Shown here one piece after another: positions 1 to 9,800 of a stretch of 19,986 bases of DNA. The number at the start of each line of letters is the position of its first letter. Positions within the stretch are counted from its first letter, which is position 1. The notes under the pieces are model-generated. The model did not search any database, was not told the DNA's origin, and saw only the letters and a program-made list of their open reading frames with translations. The stretch covers positions 1 through 19,986 of the forward strand of contig DATJFH010000349.1 of the NCBI GenBank assembly GCA_035495815.1. Reading direction: 5' to 3'. The stretch comes from DATJFH01 sp035495815. Its GTDB lineage: Bacteria; Acidobacteriota; Terriglobia; Bryobacterales; Bryobacteraceae. The position numbers and the translations under genes are program-made.

Positions 1-927
1 GATCGTATAGCTGATCAGCGCTCTCAAATTGAACAACCCGTCATTCGTCCGAGGGCCGTTCGGCTGCCTTCGAACGGACAGCGGCGTATAGAATGCATCC
101 ACCGTGAGCGCAACCCGATCCGTAAACAGGTAACTGATACCCGCGGTGCCGGAGAACGTCTTTCCGTGTGTCCACATCCGCGTGCGGTCAAACCGGGTCT
201 GCAGCGGCGCATTTACCTGGAAAGCGCCGTCGATAAAGTTGATCCCGCCCGCCAGGTGGGGAATGACCTTCGGCATTTTCGGAATCCGGTAGGAGTATCC
301 CACCTCCGTGCCGGCATAACGCAAATAGGCGATGTCCGAGGATTCGCCGATGCAACCGGAGGGATTGTTCGGAGACCCAGCCGGGAAGCCGAGGACATGC
401 TTGGGACAGGTGAACGAGCTTTTCGCCGAGCCCACCTGGCCGTAGCCCCTCCACGACAGGGTCCATTGTCTCCGCTCCAGAATCGGCCTTTCCAGGCCGA
501 ACGCAAAAAGCCGCGGAGTAACGCCAAACACGCGAACAGGCGGCGGACCGGCCGCCAGCAGCGAGAGCTTCCACGGCAGCCCCACTCTCAGAACCGGCCT
601 CGCCAGCAGCGGCGCCTTGCTCACGTCCTCCATTTTCCTGCCGCTGAAGCCGACGCGGGCGCGTTCGGAATTGAGCTCGGGAATCAAGCCCAACTCGAGT
701 CCGATGTTTATGGAACCGGTCCGCCTCTCCTCGTCCACCCCCTCCGGCGGACGCAGTCCGCTCAACAGAGTCGAAGACGTGAAATACTTCAGCGCCCATG
801 CTTCAGGACTATCGAAGCGCAGGTGCTGCGCGGACGAACCGGCGCTTTGAGCGAGTGCGCTGCCCGCGCCGAAGCCGGCCAGGACCAGGCAGCAGCATAA
901 TCTTGCAGCCATATGGAATCGGATCAT
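1..927 (-). CDS. Outer-membrane beta-barrel-like protein, C-terminus cut by the window edge
   Basis: The frame is open from the ATG at 927 down to base 1, giving 309 residues with no stop in the window, so the gene is partial. The start is supported by an AGGTGA five bases upstream. Residues 1-26 form a signal peptide ending in an alanine-rich stretch (GSALA, then Q). The rest is rich in glycine and in alternating hydrophobic/aromatic strands typical of outer-membrane barrels (for example GTEVGYSYRI, LAGGINFI, GTAGISYLF and the last visible residues LRALISYTI). One possible cysteine pair (CPKH and SGCIG) lies in a loop near the middle. I do not recognise a specific family, and substrate or partner is unknown. 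It lies 39 bases behind the YceI-like gene on the same strand, so the two are probably co-transcribed. The barrel assignment rests on composition and strand pattern only. Confidence 0.75.
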   Translation of the reverse strand, partial: MIRFHMAARLCCCLVLAGFGAGSALAQSAGSSAQHLRFDSPEAWALKYFTSSTLLSGLRPPEGVDEERRTGSINIGLELGLIPELNSERARVGFSGRKMEDVSKAPLLARPVLRVGLPWKLSLLAAGPPPVRVFGVTPRLFAFGLERPILERRQWTLSWRGYGQVGSAKSSFTCPKHVLGFPAGSPNNPSGCIGESSDIAYLRYAGTEVGYSYRIPKMPKVIPHLAGGINFIDGAFQVNAPLQTRFDRTRMWTHGKTFSGTAGISYLFTDRVALTVDAFYTPLSVRRQPNGPRTNDGLFNLRALISYTI

Positions 928-966
928 TTCAATCACCTCAAAGATGTGAATCAGTAATAGATGGAA

Positions 967-1551
967 TCAGCGCGTCAACTGAATATCGAACTCGATGCGG
1001 ACCTCGTCTTTCACCCGTACCGTGCCTCCCGCGACGCTGACCGGCTTGATCCCGAAGTCCCTCTGCTTGAGGAGTGTGTTTCCCACGAAATGCCCGTCCC
1101 GCTCGGTCACCTGCAGGGTGACCGGACGGGTCTGTCCGTGCAGAGTCACCTCCCCACGCACCTTCCAGACGTTCGAGCCCGCCGGCTCGACCGTTGTCGA
1201 TTTGAAGACGATTTCCGGATTGCGTTCGGCGTCGAGAACTTCAGGCCCCACCATCGTCTTCTGAATTTCGTTGTGGTCTTTCTCCGAACCTTTCGAATCG
1301 CGCACCCGCAGCGCCGCGGCCTGCACGCGCAGCTCGACTCGGCGGGCTGCCGTGTCCACGAACCCGCCGGCGACCGGCGCCGCGATTTCGTGATCATGTC
1401 CACCGAAAGCCGAGAAGACTCCGGATTTGTACACGCGCACAGTCATGACTGACTTTGCGGTGTCGATCGCCTGCTGCCCGGCGTGAGCGGGAGGAATCCA
1501 TGCCAGGCTCGCTAATGTCAGCCACAGTGCCGAAAAGTTACGTGCTCTCAT
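967..1551 (-). CDS. YceI-like periplasmic protein
   Basis: This 194-residue protein has a signal peptide (about 1-24, ending PAHA) and a single YceI domain filling the rest. YceI proteins are small lipocalin-like barrels that bind isoprenoid-type lipids in the periplasm; the exact ligand here cannot be read from sequence. Family landmarks are the segment with VFSAFGGHDHEI near residue 46, the KDHNEIQKTM helix, NPEIVFKST, and the late HGQTRPVTLQV strand followed by a C-terminal DEVRIEFDIQLTR strand. Length is normal for the family. The ATG at 1551 has a weak AGG about ten bases upstream. A plausible promoter lies at 1618-1645, and the barrel gene follows after 39 bases, so this is probably the first gene of a two-gene unit. 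Confidence 0.93.
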   Translation of the reverse strand: MRARNFSALWLTLASLAWIPPAHAGQQAIDTAKSVMTVRVYKSGVFSAFGGHDHEIAAPVAGGFVDTAARRVELRVQAAALRVRDSKGSEKDHNEIQKTMVGPEVLDAERNPEIVFKSTTVEPAGSNVWKVRGEVTLHGQTRPVTLQVTERDGHFVGNTLLKQRDFGIKPVSVAGGTVRVKDEVRIEFDIQLTR

Positions 1552-1617
1552 AGAGGACCTGCTGTCCGGTCGTTCCGGGGCGCTACTGATCCAGGTGCAA
1601 CCCGGGCGCCAGGCAGA

Positions 1618-1645
1618 ATCGTAACATTCGGATTTTGTTTAACAA
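1618..1645 (-). promoter_or_regulatory. Candidate sigma-70-type promoter for the YceI-like gene
   Basis: Reading the minus strand, TTGTTA (1645-1640) and TACGAT (1623-1618) are separated by 16 bases. Each matches the housekeeping -35 and -10 consensus at four of six bases. The site lies about 67 bases upstream of the start codon at 1551, inside the most AT-rich part of this intergenic region. It is a motif match only, with no transcript evidence. Confidence 0.4.
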
Positions 1646-1654
1646 ATGTTTATT

Positions 1655-1687
1655 CTGTTAGTCGCGCAAATTCGCTGCGCGACTCAG
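1655..1687. repeat. Hairpin-forming inverted repeat upstream of the YceI-like gene
   Basis: AGTCGCGCA (1660-1668) and TGCGCGACT (1676-1684) are perfect reverse complements around a seven-base loop. An outer CTG/CAG pair (1655-1657 and 1685-1687) extends the stem across a two-base bulge. There is no T tract on either side, so it is not a typical intrinsic terminator. On the minus strand it sits just upstream of the proposed -35 element and could be an operator. It could also be a weak end signal for the NHL-protein transcript, whose stop is about 250 bases away. Confidence 0.5.
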
Positions 1688-1932
1688 CGAGGCAAGCGAA
1701 ATGTTCGTCTTACTCGCCGGCCGAGGCGCCTGGCAAAAGTCTGGCGACGCCGGATCCGCGCACTGAACGGGCGCCGGATTTTACAAGTGTTCTCGCCTGT
1801 GGTCGCCGTGAACCGCGAGCCGCCGGCCCCATCGCCTGCGTGGAGGTAACTTTTACAGATTTCAGCGGACCACGCTGCCTTGGGTATCTCAATTCACGCG
1901 GCACAAGCGAACGCGGGTCCGGAAGATGAGCG
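1688..1932. other. Gene-free remainder of the 1552-1932 intergenic region
   Basis: The whole gap between the YceI-like start (1551) and the NHL-protein stop (1933) is 381 bases. Apart from the promoter candidate and hairpin described separately, I see no gene, terminator with a T tract, or RNA structure in it. Short open frames of 64-67 codons exist on both strands, but they are arginine-rich and lack a credible ribosome binding site or recognisable protein features. The part from 1688 on is GC-rich and could be a decayed gene end or a long untranslated region. Confidence 0.5.
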
Positions 1933-4900
1933 CTACTGTACCGCGATTGTCACCGGCTGGCTGGAGCGCGGCGGAGCGGTTTGCACGGTCACGGTAAGCG
2001 GCGCGGGGCCCGCGGGAATCGCTGCCGGAACGGTCGCCTGCACCCGGTACACGCCGATCATCCCGGGCAGCAGGCCGGCGGATCGCACGGGAGCGTTGGC
2101 GTCTCCGATGGTCACGGTCACAGGATTCGAAGTGACCGCGGCGGGCGTCCCGAACGAGCCGGCCGGAATCGGAATCGCCACCTCGCCCAGGCCGGAGCAG
2201 AGGATCGAGATCGAGTCTCCCGATCGGGCCGCGTTGCCGGCGGCGATGGGGTTCCCGTTGGAGTCCAGCACGCCTTTCTCGAAGATGTACGGCTGCGCCG
2301 CCGCGACCACCACCTCCACCGGGCGGCTATACGTGAGCCCGCGCTGGACCAGCACCTGGTGTGTGGCGTTGGCTTCGATCCCGTATGGCACGATGGCGTT
2401 GATCTGCTGCGGATCCGCCATCAGCAGCGGCATGAGCCGGTCGCCGATCAGCACGGTGGTTCCGGCCAATTGCGTGTCCAGAGGGACGGTGGAGTAAGTC
2501 GATTGCCCCTCCGACAGCTGGTCCCCCAGAATGCTGATGATGGACCCGGGCGCGACCGGCTGCTGCGGCGCCGGGTTGGCCGTGTTGACCACTCCCCCAG
2601 GCGCGATTACCGGCGGAAGCTGATTCGCCCCTAATCCCCCGGCGACCTGCTTGACGCCGCTGATGTTCCCCTGCCGGCTACGGGCTTTGACGGTGATGGT
2701 CACTCCGGAGCCCTGCCCGCCGCGGGTCTGCCAGGTAGCGTCCCAGCGTCCGTTGGTGATCGGCTTCAGGCTCAAGGGCGGGTCTCCGCTAGAGAACTCC
2801 GCGACTACCGATCCGTCTTCGAGAGGGGTCCCGCAATTGTCCCGGACATCCACCTGCAGCGCCATGGGCCATCCGGCGGGAACGCTGAATCCGCCGCCGA
2901 GAGAGGAGATGGCCGGCAGCAGCGCGGAGGGCGAGCATCCGGCGTCGGCGGACGCTCCGCCTTTCCGGGCTGAAACGCCTGTGCCGGGCGGCGTCACCAG
3001 GAGTGTGATGCCCAGCGTTCGGACACGGCCGTCGGAGAACTGCAGCGTGAGCGATCCGCGATGCGTTCCCGGCTGCAGATTGGTGCCGAGGCCGATCACC
3101 CCCAGGTTGGGCTGTACCAGGATCCGCGCCGGGGTGTCCGGCTGGATGACGCCGTCGCCGGGTATTGTGCGGAAAAACAACGGATCGCCGCCGGAGACGG
3201 AGGGCACGGAGAGAAAACTCTTCGCGCTGCCGGTCAGGTTATAGATCAGCACCTCCTGCGCGCTCGGCCCGGACTCTCCCGCCGGCGCGGTGAAAACCAG
3301 TTCGCCGGGGCGAATCACGGCGGCCAGATCGGTATCGCTGGCCTGCACGTCGAGAAAGGTAGTCAGGACCTGCGGCGTATTTGCTGCATCGCGGGCGCGT
3401 GTGCGGATCAGCCCGTAGTATCTCCCGGGAGCCAGCCCTTGCTGATTCACGTTCACCGTGACCAGCGGCGCCGTTCCGCCTCCGCCCTCGAGCGTTCCCG
3501 ACGCCGGCGACAGGCTGAGCCAGTTTCCGCCGCTCAGGGATGACGCTTCCACCGTGAAAGGCGAAGCGCCGGCCCCCACGCTCAGCACTCCGAACGATTG
3601 CGGCGGCACGACTCCGCCGCCCGCCACCGCGGTGAACGACAGGCCCGATTGCGAGAGCAGAATCGACAGGGGCTTCGTACTGACGGTCAGGCTTACAGGG
3701 ATCGTGACCGTGGACGGCGGTAAGGTGGACGTGACTACGATGCGGCCGCCGTAGGTTCCCGCGGCCAGTCCTTCGGCGTTTGCCGTCGCCGAGAGCGCGA
3801 TGGGCGTGGAGGGCGTGGCCACGCCCGAAGCCTGGCCCAGCGTGAGCCAGTTTCGAGGACCGCCGGAATCGAGTGTTACCGCCGCCGTGAAGGCGAGGGC
3901 GCCTCCTCCCTGATTCAGCACCGCCACCGATTGGGTTCGCGTGAAAGCGCCCTGCGGAAAGGCGAACGACAGATGATCCTGATCCAGCATCAGACGCGCG
4001 GGCAGCGCCGGGCCCACGGTGAAGGCCACGTTGATCCTGAACTGTCCGGGCAGGGCATTGGCTGCCGTCACGGTTATGATTCCCTGGTAGCTGCCCGGAG
4101 CCAGCTTGGACGGGTCGGCGGTAACGTCCACCAGGAGCGGGGTGAGCCCGCCCGGGGCCGAGACGGACAGCCAGTCACCGCCATCGGCCGTCGCGGCGCT
4201 CAGCGCCAGGCCGATGAGCGGGATCGATCCGACCACGTTGAATTGCTGCGCCGGCGCGGGGGCTCCGGTGGCGTTAGCGGCGAAGACCAGTGACGAAACA
4301 TCCGACCGAACGGAGGGAGGCGCCGCCAGCACCTTGCGGATGCGCCGGTTGCCGCCATCGGCGATATACAGGTTGCCCTGAGCATCGGCGGCCACTCCGC
4401 CGGACAGTATGGTGATGTTGAGCGTCGCGTCAACGGCCGGTCCGCCGTCGCCGGTGTTCCCCTTTTTCCCGTTCCCCGCGGCCACCGTGAGAGCCCCGCC
4501 CGGCGCAAGGTGGAATACCTGCTGCCCGGAAGTGACGAACAGATTCCCGGCGCGATCCACGGTCACGGCCGTGGCTTCCTTGAGATCCGCGACGGTCGTG
4601 ATCGTTCCGGCGGGCGTGATCTTGCGCACCCCGAATCCGGCGTCGGCGACGTAGAGGTTGCCGCCGGCGTCCAGCGCCAGACCCATCGGCTGAGTCAGGT
4701 CCCGGGCAACAGTCGAGATCGTCCCATCCGGCGTGACCTTGCGGATGCGCTTGTTGATGGTCTCGGCAATGTAGACGGTTCCGGAGGGGGCTACAGCCAT
4801 GCCGAGCACGCCGAGCGGAGAACCCAGATCGGCTTCGAGCGCCGGTCCCGTGTCGCCTGAGAACTGGTCGCCCAATTTGCCGGCGAATCCCCCGCCGTTG

Positions 4901-6291
4901 CCCGCGAAGGTGCGGATGATCCCGTCCGGCGTGACCCGGCGTACACGGCTGAGCGCGTCGAGAATGTAGATCGATCCCGTGGCGTCCAATCCCGCCGCCA
5001 GGGGCGAGTACAGCGCGGCTTCGAGCGCCGGACCTCCGTCGCCGGCAAAACCCGGCGACCCGCTGCCGGCCACGGTGCTTACCAGGCCGTCCGGCGCGAT
5101 CTTGCGGACCCGGTTGCCTCCGGCGTCGACCACGTACATCGCGCCGGCGGCATCGAACGTAACGTTGGACGGAAGAGTAAACGTCGCCTGCACCGCCGGT
5201 CCCCCATCGCCCGAGTATCCGTACTGGCCGTTGCCCGACACGGTACGGATGATTCCGTCTGATGAGATCTTCCGGATTCGAAAGTTATCGAGATCGGCGA
5301 TGTACAGGTTTCCTTCGGAGTCGAAGGCCAGACCCGCGAGAACGAAGATGGCCAGGGCAAGTTGAGCTTCGGTAGCCGGTCCGCCGTCGCCGGAGAAGCC
5401 CGCCTTGCCGGCGCCGGCGACGACCGTGAGGTCGCCCACCAGCGGGATCCGGAGAATCTGCTCATCCGCCCAGTCCGCCAGGTAGATGTCGCCCTTGCGG
5501 TCAATGGCGATGCCGGTAAATGCGTTGGGAAGCGCGCCGCCGGTGATCGTACCGTCGGGATTCACGCGGCTGATCCTGCCGCTCTGTAGAACCCACAGGC
5601 CGCCGGCGGGATCGAAAGCGGCGTCGATGGGCAGATTCAGGGAAGCCTCGGTCGCCGGACTGCCGTCTTCCCCTCCGGCGTCCGTCCCATTGCCCGCGAA
5701 AGTCGAGATGATGCCGGCCGGAGACACTTTGCGGATGCGATTGCCGGCGTAATCGATGATGTAGAGATTTCCCGCCGCGTCGAATTTCACACTGGTAGGC
5801 GTGGCCAGCAACGCTTCCACCGCGGGACCGCCATCGCCCCCGTAACAGCCCGTCGCCGGGGCCGCGTCGGCGCAGGTACGCGAGCCCACCACGGTGGAGA
5901 TGGTTCCGTCCGGCGAAATCTTACGGATACGGGAATTGTATGTGTCGGCCAGATAGACAGCGCCCGCGCGGTCCACGGCGAGGCCGCCGACAGAGTCGAT
6001 GGAAGCGATGGTGGCCGGTCCGCCGTCGCCCGAAAATCCGGCGAATCCGTTGCCAGCCAGCACATGCAGCGTGCCGTCCGCCGTCACTTTCATCACCATC
6101 TGATTATTGATATCGACGAAGTAGATGTTGCCCGCCGCATCCAGCGTAAGACCGGCTATCTGGCCGGTCGGAGCCTTGAGGGCGGGCAGTCCGTCACCGC
6201 GGAAGACGAAGTCGGTTCCGGCGACAGTGGTAATCAGCGGTTGCGCGGCCGCGGAAGACAAAACGGAAAGAAGAAGGATCGCCCTGGTCAT
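1933..6291 (-). CDS. Exported giant NHL-repeat protein with Ig-like repeats and Solibacter-type C-terminal domain
   Basis: This 1452-residue protein starts with a short signal peptide (1-16, ending SSAAAQ). Residues about 20-655 hold some twelve NHL units, each with a core like LYIADxxNxRIRKI and a following DGxIxTVAGNG. Nine of the unit junctions carry a GDGGPA-type loop. NHL units build a beta-propeller, so this part probably forms two six-bladed propellers or one long assembly. Residues about 660-1090 contain four Ig-like/BACON-type repeats with NWLSL or DWLSV cores and LAPGxYxGxI strands. Another Ig-like domain spans about 1137-1217, and residues about 1220-1452 match what I recognise as TIGR03437 (APGGVVNTAN, GSIISILGDQL, PQQINAIVPYGI, GLLPGMIGVYRVQATVP). 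No catalytic motif is visible, so a binding or scaffold role at the cell surface is the best guess. There is no clear Shine-Dalgarno at the ATG. It follows the RidA-type gene after 91 bases. Confidence 0.93.
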   Translation of the reverse strand: MTRAILLLSVLSSAAAQPLITTVAGTDFVFRGDGLPALKAPTGQIAGLTLDAAGNIYFVDINNQMVMKVTADGTLHVLAGNGFAGFSGDGGPATIASIDSVGGLAVDRAGAVYLADTYNSRIRKISPDGTISTVVGSRTCADAAPATGCYGGDGGPAVEALLATPTSVKFDAAGNLYIIDYAGNRIRKVSPAGIISTFAGNGTDAGGEDGSPATEASLNLPIDAAFDPAGGLWVLQSGRISRVNPDGTITGGALPNAFTGIAIDRKGDIYLADWADEQILRIPLVGDLTVVAGAGKAGFSGDGGPATEAQLALAIFVLAGLAFDSEGNLYIADLDNFRIRKISSDGIIRTVSGNGQYGYSGDGGPAVQATFTLPSNVTFDAAGAMYVVDAGGNRVRKIAPDGLVSTVAGSGSPGFAGDGGPALEAALYSPLAAGLDATGSIYILDALSRVRRVTPDGIIRTFAGNGGGFAGKLGDQFSGDTGPALEADLGSPLGVLGMAVAPSGTVYIAETINKRIRKVTPDGTISTVARDLTQPMGLALDAGGNLYVADAGFGVRKITPAGTITTVADLKEATAVTVDRAGNLFVTSGQQVFHLAPGGALTVAAGNGKKGNTGDGGPAVDATLNITILSGGVAADAQGNLYIADGGNRRIRKVLAAPPSVRSDVSSLVFAANATGAPAPAQQFNVVGSIPLIGLALSAATADGGDWLSVSAPGGLTPLLVDVTADPSKLAPGSYQGIITVTAANALPGQFRINVAFTVGPALPARLMLDQDHLSFAFPQGAFTRTQSVAVLNQGGGALAFTAAVTLDSGGPRNWLTLGQASGVATPSTPIALSATANAEGLAAGTYGGRIVVTSTLPPSTVTIPVSLTVSTKPLSILLSQSGLSFTAVAGGGVVPPQSFGVLSVGAGASPFTVEASSLSGGNWLSLSPASGTLEGGGGTAPLVTVNVNQQGLAPGRYYGLIRTRARDAANTPQVLTTFLDVQASDTDLAAVIRPGELVFTAPAGESGPSAQEVLIYNLTGSAKSFLSVPSVSGGDPLFFRTIPGDGVIQPDTPARILVQPNLGVIGLGTNLQPGTHRGSLTLQFSDGRVRTLGITLLVTPPGTGVSARKGGASADAGCSPSALLPAISSLGGGFSVPAGWPMALQVDVRDNCGTPLEDGSVVAEFSSGDPPLSLKPITNGRWDATWQTRGGQGSGVTITVKARSRQGNISGVKQVAGGLGANQLPPVIAPGGVVNTANPAPQQPVAPGSIISILGDQLSEGQSTYSTVPLDTQLAGTTVLIGDRLMPLLMADPQQINAIVPYGIEANATHQVLVQRGLTYSRPVEVVVAAAQPYIFEKGVLDSNGNPIAAGNAARSGDSISILCSGLGEVAIPIPAGSFGTPAAVTSNPVTVTIGDANAPVRSAGLLPGMIGVYRVQATVPAAIPAGPAPLTVTVQTAPPRSSQPVTIAVQ

Positions 6292-6382
6292 AACTGCGAG
6301 TCGATCTTTCTATCCTACAGCCAGATGAGCGAATGCTGGGAACCGGCTCCGCGCCTGCTTTCGCGCTCGGGCCGGAACGGTC

Positions 6383-6847
6383 TCAGGGTTCCAATTCCGC
6401 CCAGAAGCTGATTTGGATACACGCGTCCAGGGGCATGTCCGGAATGCCCAGCGCGATCCGGACGTGCTTCCCGCGCTCGCCGAACACGTCCAGCATCAGG
6501 TCGGACGCTCCGTCGAGCACCTTGGGATGATCACGAAATCCAGGCGCGCAGTGCACGTAGCCTTCGAGCCGCAGGATGCGGTGTATCTTCTCCAGATCGC
6601 CGCCCGCGGCGGCTTTCAACTGAGCGATCCCGTTGAGGCCCGACTGCCGCGCGGCCTTGTAGCCGTCTTCGAGCGAAACCTGCTCGCCCAGGCGTCCGGG
6701 CCACAGCATCTTCTTGTGACTCCAGGGAAGCTGCCCGGAAGTGACGACCAGATTCCCCGTCCGCGCCCAGGTCACGTAAGCGCCCACCGGCGCCGGCGGC
6801 TCAGGCAGTTCGATGCCCAGCTTCCGCAGGTTCTCCTCTGCCGTCAT
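6383..6847 (-). CDS. RidA/YjgF-family protein (endoribonuclease L-PSP type)
   Basis: This is a 154-residue single-domain protein. RidA enzymes hydrolyse reactive enamine/imine intermediates such as 2-aminoacrylate, released by PLP enzymes acting on serine or threonine; other branches have different or unknown roles. Family features are ENLRKLGIELPEPPAPVGAYV at the start, RTGNLVVTSGQLP (near 29-41), and the late segment GKHVRIALGIPDMPLDACIQI, where the arginine appears to align with the catalytic Arg of active RidA. The length (about 150) fits the longer YjgF_endoribonc-type subgroup rather than the 128-residue E. coli RidA. I chose the ATG at 6847 because family similarity begins there; the frame stays open upstream to 7369 only as an overlap with the transporter gene. 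No Shine-Dalgarno is visible and the transporter stop is five bases upstream, so translation is probably coupled. Confidence 0.9.
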   Translation of the reverse strand: MTAEENLRKLGIELPEPPAPVGAYVTWARTGNLVVTSGQLPWSHKKMLWPGRLGEQVSLEDGYKAARQSGLNGIAQLKAAAGGDLEKIHRILRLEGYVHCAPGFRDHPKVLDGASDLMLDVFGERGKHVRIALGIPDMPLDACIQISFWAELEP

Positions 6848-6852
6848 CGCCG

Positions 6853-9800
6853 TCAGAAGCTGTACTTCAGCGCGAACTGCAACTGCCGCATGCTGCTTCG
6901 CGTGCTCGTGATCACCCCAAAGCTGCTGCCCGAGGCGATGTTCGCGTTCGGACTGTTCCAGTTCGGGTGGTTGGGAAAGTTGAACGCCTCGAACCGGAAC
7001 TGCAGCCGATGCCGCTCCGTGAAGGCAAAATCCTTGTGCATCGAGAAATCCAGCCCTATGATGCCCGGCGAGGTCAGCGTGTTCCGGCCGGTATTGCCGT
7101 GCGTGCCTGCCGGGGCAAAGCTGTATACCCTGGTGTCGAAGAAGCGCTGCGGATCCTGCTCGCCCCGGGGCAAGGAGGGGTCCTTCCCGTTCCAGTCCGG
7201 CCGGTCGAACAGCGCCCCCGTGTTCGAGGTGTCGAGTCCGTTCGTCACGGTAATCGGGAAGCCCGTTTGCAGGGTCAGGATCGAGCCGATCTGCCAGCCG
7301 CCGAGCACGACGTTCGCCAGCGGGTTCCGAAGATCCGCCTTCCGGCCTTTGCCGACCGGCAGATCCCAAAACGCGCTGGCCGCGAAGCGGTGCCGGACGT
7401 CGTGGCTCGACCGGCCCTTCTCGCAGGACCGGCAGTAGCTGTTCTGTGGAAAGAGCGTGTCTCCCCCCAGCGTTCGAATGGCGGTTGAAGTGTCCAGCGA
7501 CTTCGCGTAGGTGTGGCTCGCCAGGTACGTCAGGCCATTCGAGTACCGCCGGGTCACCTTCACGGTGAGCCCGTTGTAGCTGCCGTTGTTCCCGTTATCG
7601 ACCAGTTGAATGCGCCCGAAATTCGGGAACGGCGAGCGCTGCGGCACCGTCAGCCCCGCCAGCGGATCGTTCTCGCACCCCGGGCGAGCGTTCCGGCTGG
7701 GACAGGCCGGAATCGCCTCGTTCACCGCCCGCAGCGACTCCAGATGGCGGCTCACGCTGCCGATGTAGCTCGCTTCGAGCACCATCTCTTTCGGAAGCTC
7801 CCGCTGCACGTTGAACAGATACTGGACCGTGTAGGGCGTGCGCCGGTCATACGGATTGGCAAAGGTGTAGGGCTGCGGCACGTTGGCCAGTCCTCCCGAA
7901 ATCGAGGCCAGGGAGTTGTTCCAGTTCAGGTCGGGTGTCTGGGTGTTGGAGTTAAAGCGCAGCCGTCCCGCCAGGTTGCGCGCCATATCGAATCGCGGGT
8001 TGCCGGTGTCCTGGGAATAGAAGTAGCCCCCGCCCACTCGGATCACCCATTTGTTGCTGGGCGACCAGGTGATGCCTAGCCGCGGCGCGAAGTCGTTCTT
8101 GTCGATGCCCACCAGCCGGTTGCCCAGGGAGCCGTCCTGCCGCACCTCGATATCCGGCCAGCGGATCACGACGCCGGCGTAAGGGTCATTGCTTGCCGGG
8201 CCCTGCCGCATGAAGAACGGATAGAGACTGCGGTCACGCACGTTGACGGCCCGCACGTCCTGCCGCACGATGCCGTTGAACAGGCGTCCGGTCTGGTCTT
8301 CCCAGGGCGGCGTCAGCTCGTACCGCAGTCCCGCGTTGATGGTCACGCGCGGGCTGATCTTCCAGGTCTCGTCGAAATACAGCGCGAAGGAGGTCGCCCG
8401 ATAGTTCGCGGTGGCGATCGAGACCGCCGCCTCGGCCTGAAATGTTTCACCCAGAAGGTAGTCCGCGAAGGGATCTCCGGTGACGCCGCTCTGCGCCAGG
8501 TTCTGCGTGGCGTTGCGCGTGAAAGTGAACTGGCCGCGCGCGAACTGATTTCCGATCTGGTTGTATGCGTCGCGCCGAATCTCGCCGCCCCACTTCAGCG
8601 TGTGCTTGCCGCGTACCAGGGACGTATTGTTGAGGAACTGCAGGGAACTGTTGTTGTTCTCGTACGGTCCTTCGGAATCGTTGCCGAAACCGTCGTAAAC
8701 ACCCTGCAGCGAGACGTTCGGAATACCCCATTGAACGGGTGGACCTGGCGCCAGACCGGGGATATTCAGCTCCCCGACCACGTTCCGGCTGAATGCGAGC
8801 TGCGGCCCGGTCGTGTTGTAGAACTGCGTAAAGCCGAAGCGCGTCTCGGTGACCATCGCCGCCGAAAGCACCCGCGTGTTCGAGCCCACGTATTGGTTGA
8901 AATTGGTGATGATGGTGGCGCCGTTCAACTTGAGCGCCTCGGTCGTCTGGTTCTCGTCCCCCCAGCTGTAACGGCCGAACCACTGCGACTTGGACGACTC
9001 CACGAAATCCATGCGCTGCACGTACTGGTCGCGATTGACCGGCCGGCCCTGCGCCTCCACGAAGTTGCGGCTCAGGTTCGTGCTGGCCAGATTCGGTATC
9101 GGATAAAACTCCAGCAGCTTCACGGAAGTAGGGTGGAACCGCGACTTGGGGATGATGTTCCCCGGGAACGCCTGGGAGACGATCGTCCCGCCCTGGTTCA
9201 CGCGGGTTCTGGGATCGAAGACGCCCTGCGTGCCCTTCGGCAATTCCGAGAAATTGCCGTCCTGCATGGCGGCTGACGGCAGGCTGAAAACGGCCTGTAC
9301 CTGACGCCGCTGCCGGAACCATTCGTAGTTCGCCATGAAAAACAGCCGGTTCTTGCCGTTGAACAGTTTCGGAATGGTGACGGGTCCACTGACGGTGAAC
9401 CCGAATTGATTCCATTTGAACGGATCCTTGGGCGGACGCGCCGAAGTGAAGGCGTAATTCTTCGCGTCCAGCTTGTCATTGCGAATGAAATAAAACAGCG
9501 TGCCGTGATAGTCATTGCCGCCGGACTTGGTTAGCACGTTGATCTGCGATGCCTGGCGGCCGAACTCCGCCGGATAAACTCCGGTCTGCACCTTGAACTC
9601 CTGCAGCGCGTCAATCGAGGGAAGCACGACGAACGTGTTGAAATTCGGATCGGTATTCTCGACGCCGTCCAGGGTGTAGTGATTGAAGTTGGCGCGCTGG
9701 CCGGCGATGCTGATGCTCTGGTCGGAGCGAATGCCGCCCTGCCTCGACCCCGCCTGCCCGGCGCTGGGAAAGCCGAAGCTGACGTTCGGGGCAAGCGCCA

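Noticed and set aside
166..900. A 244-codon plus-strand frame at the left end
   Set aside because: The minus-strand frame here has a signal peptide, ribosome binding site and barrel-like strands; the plus-strand translation is arginine-rich and lacks features.
1933..6291. Repeated DNA in the NHL gene as a CRISPR or satellite array
   Set aside because: The repeats are diverged at DNA level, keep the reading frame and encode NHL protein units, so they are coding repeats.
6383..7369. A 328-codon minus-strand frame containing the RidA-type gene
   Set aside because: The part above 6847 overlaps the transporter gene in another frame and has no family similarity; RidA similarity begins at the ATG at 6847.
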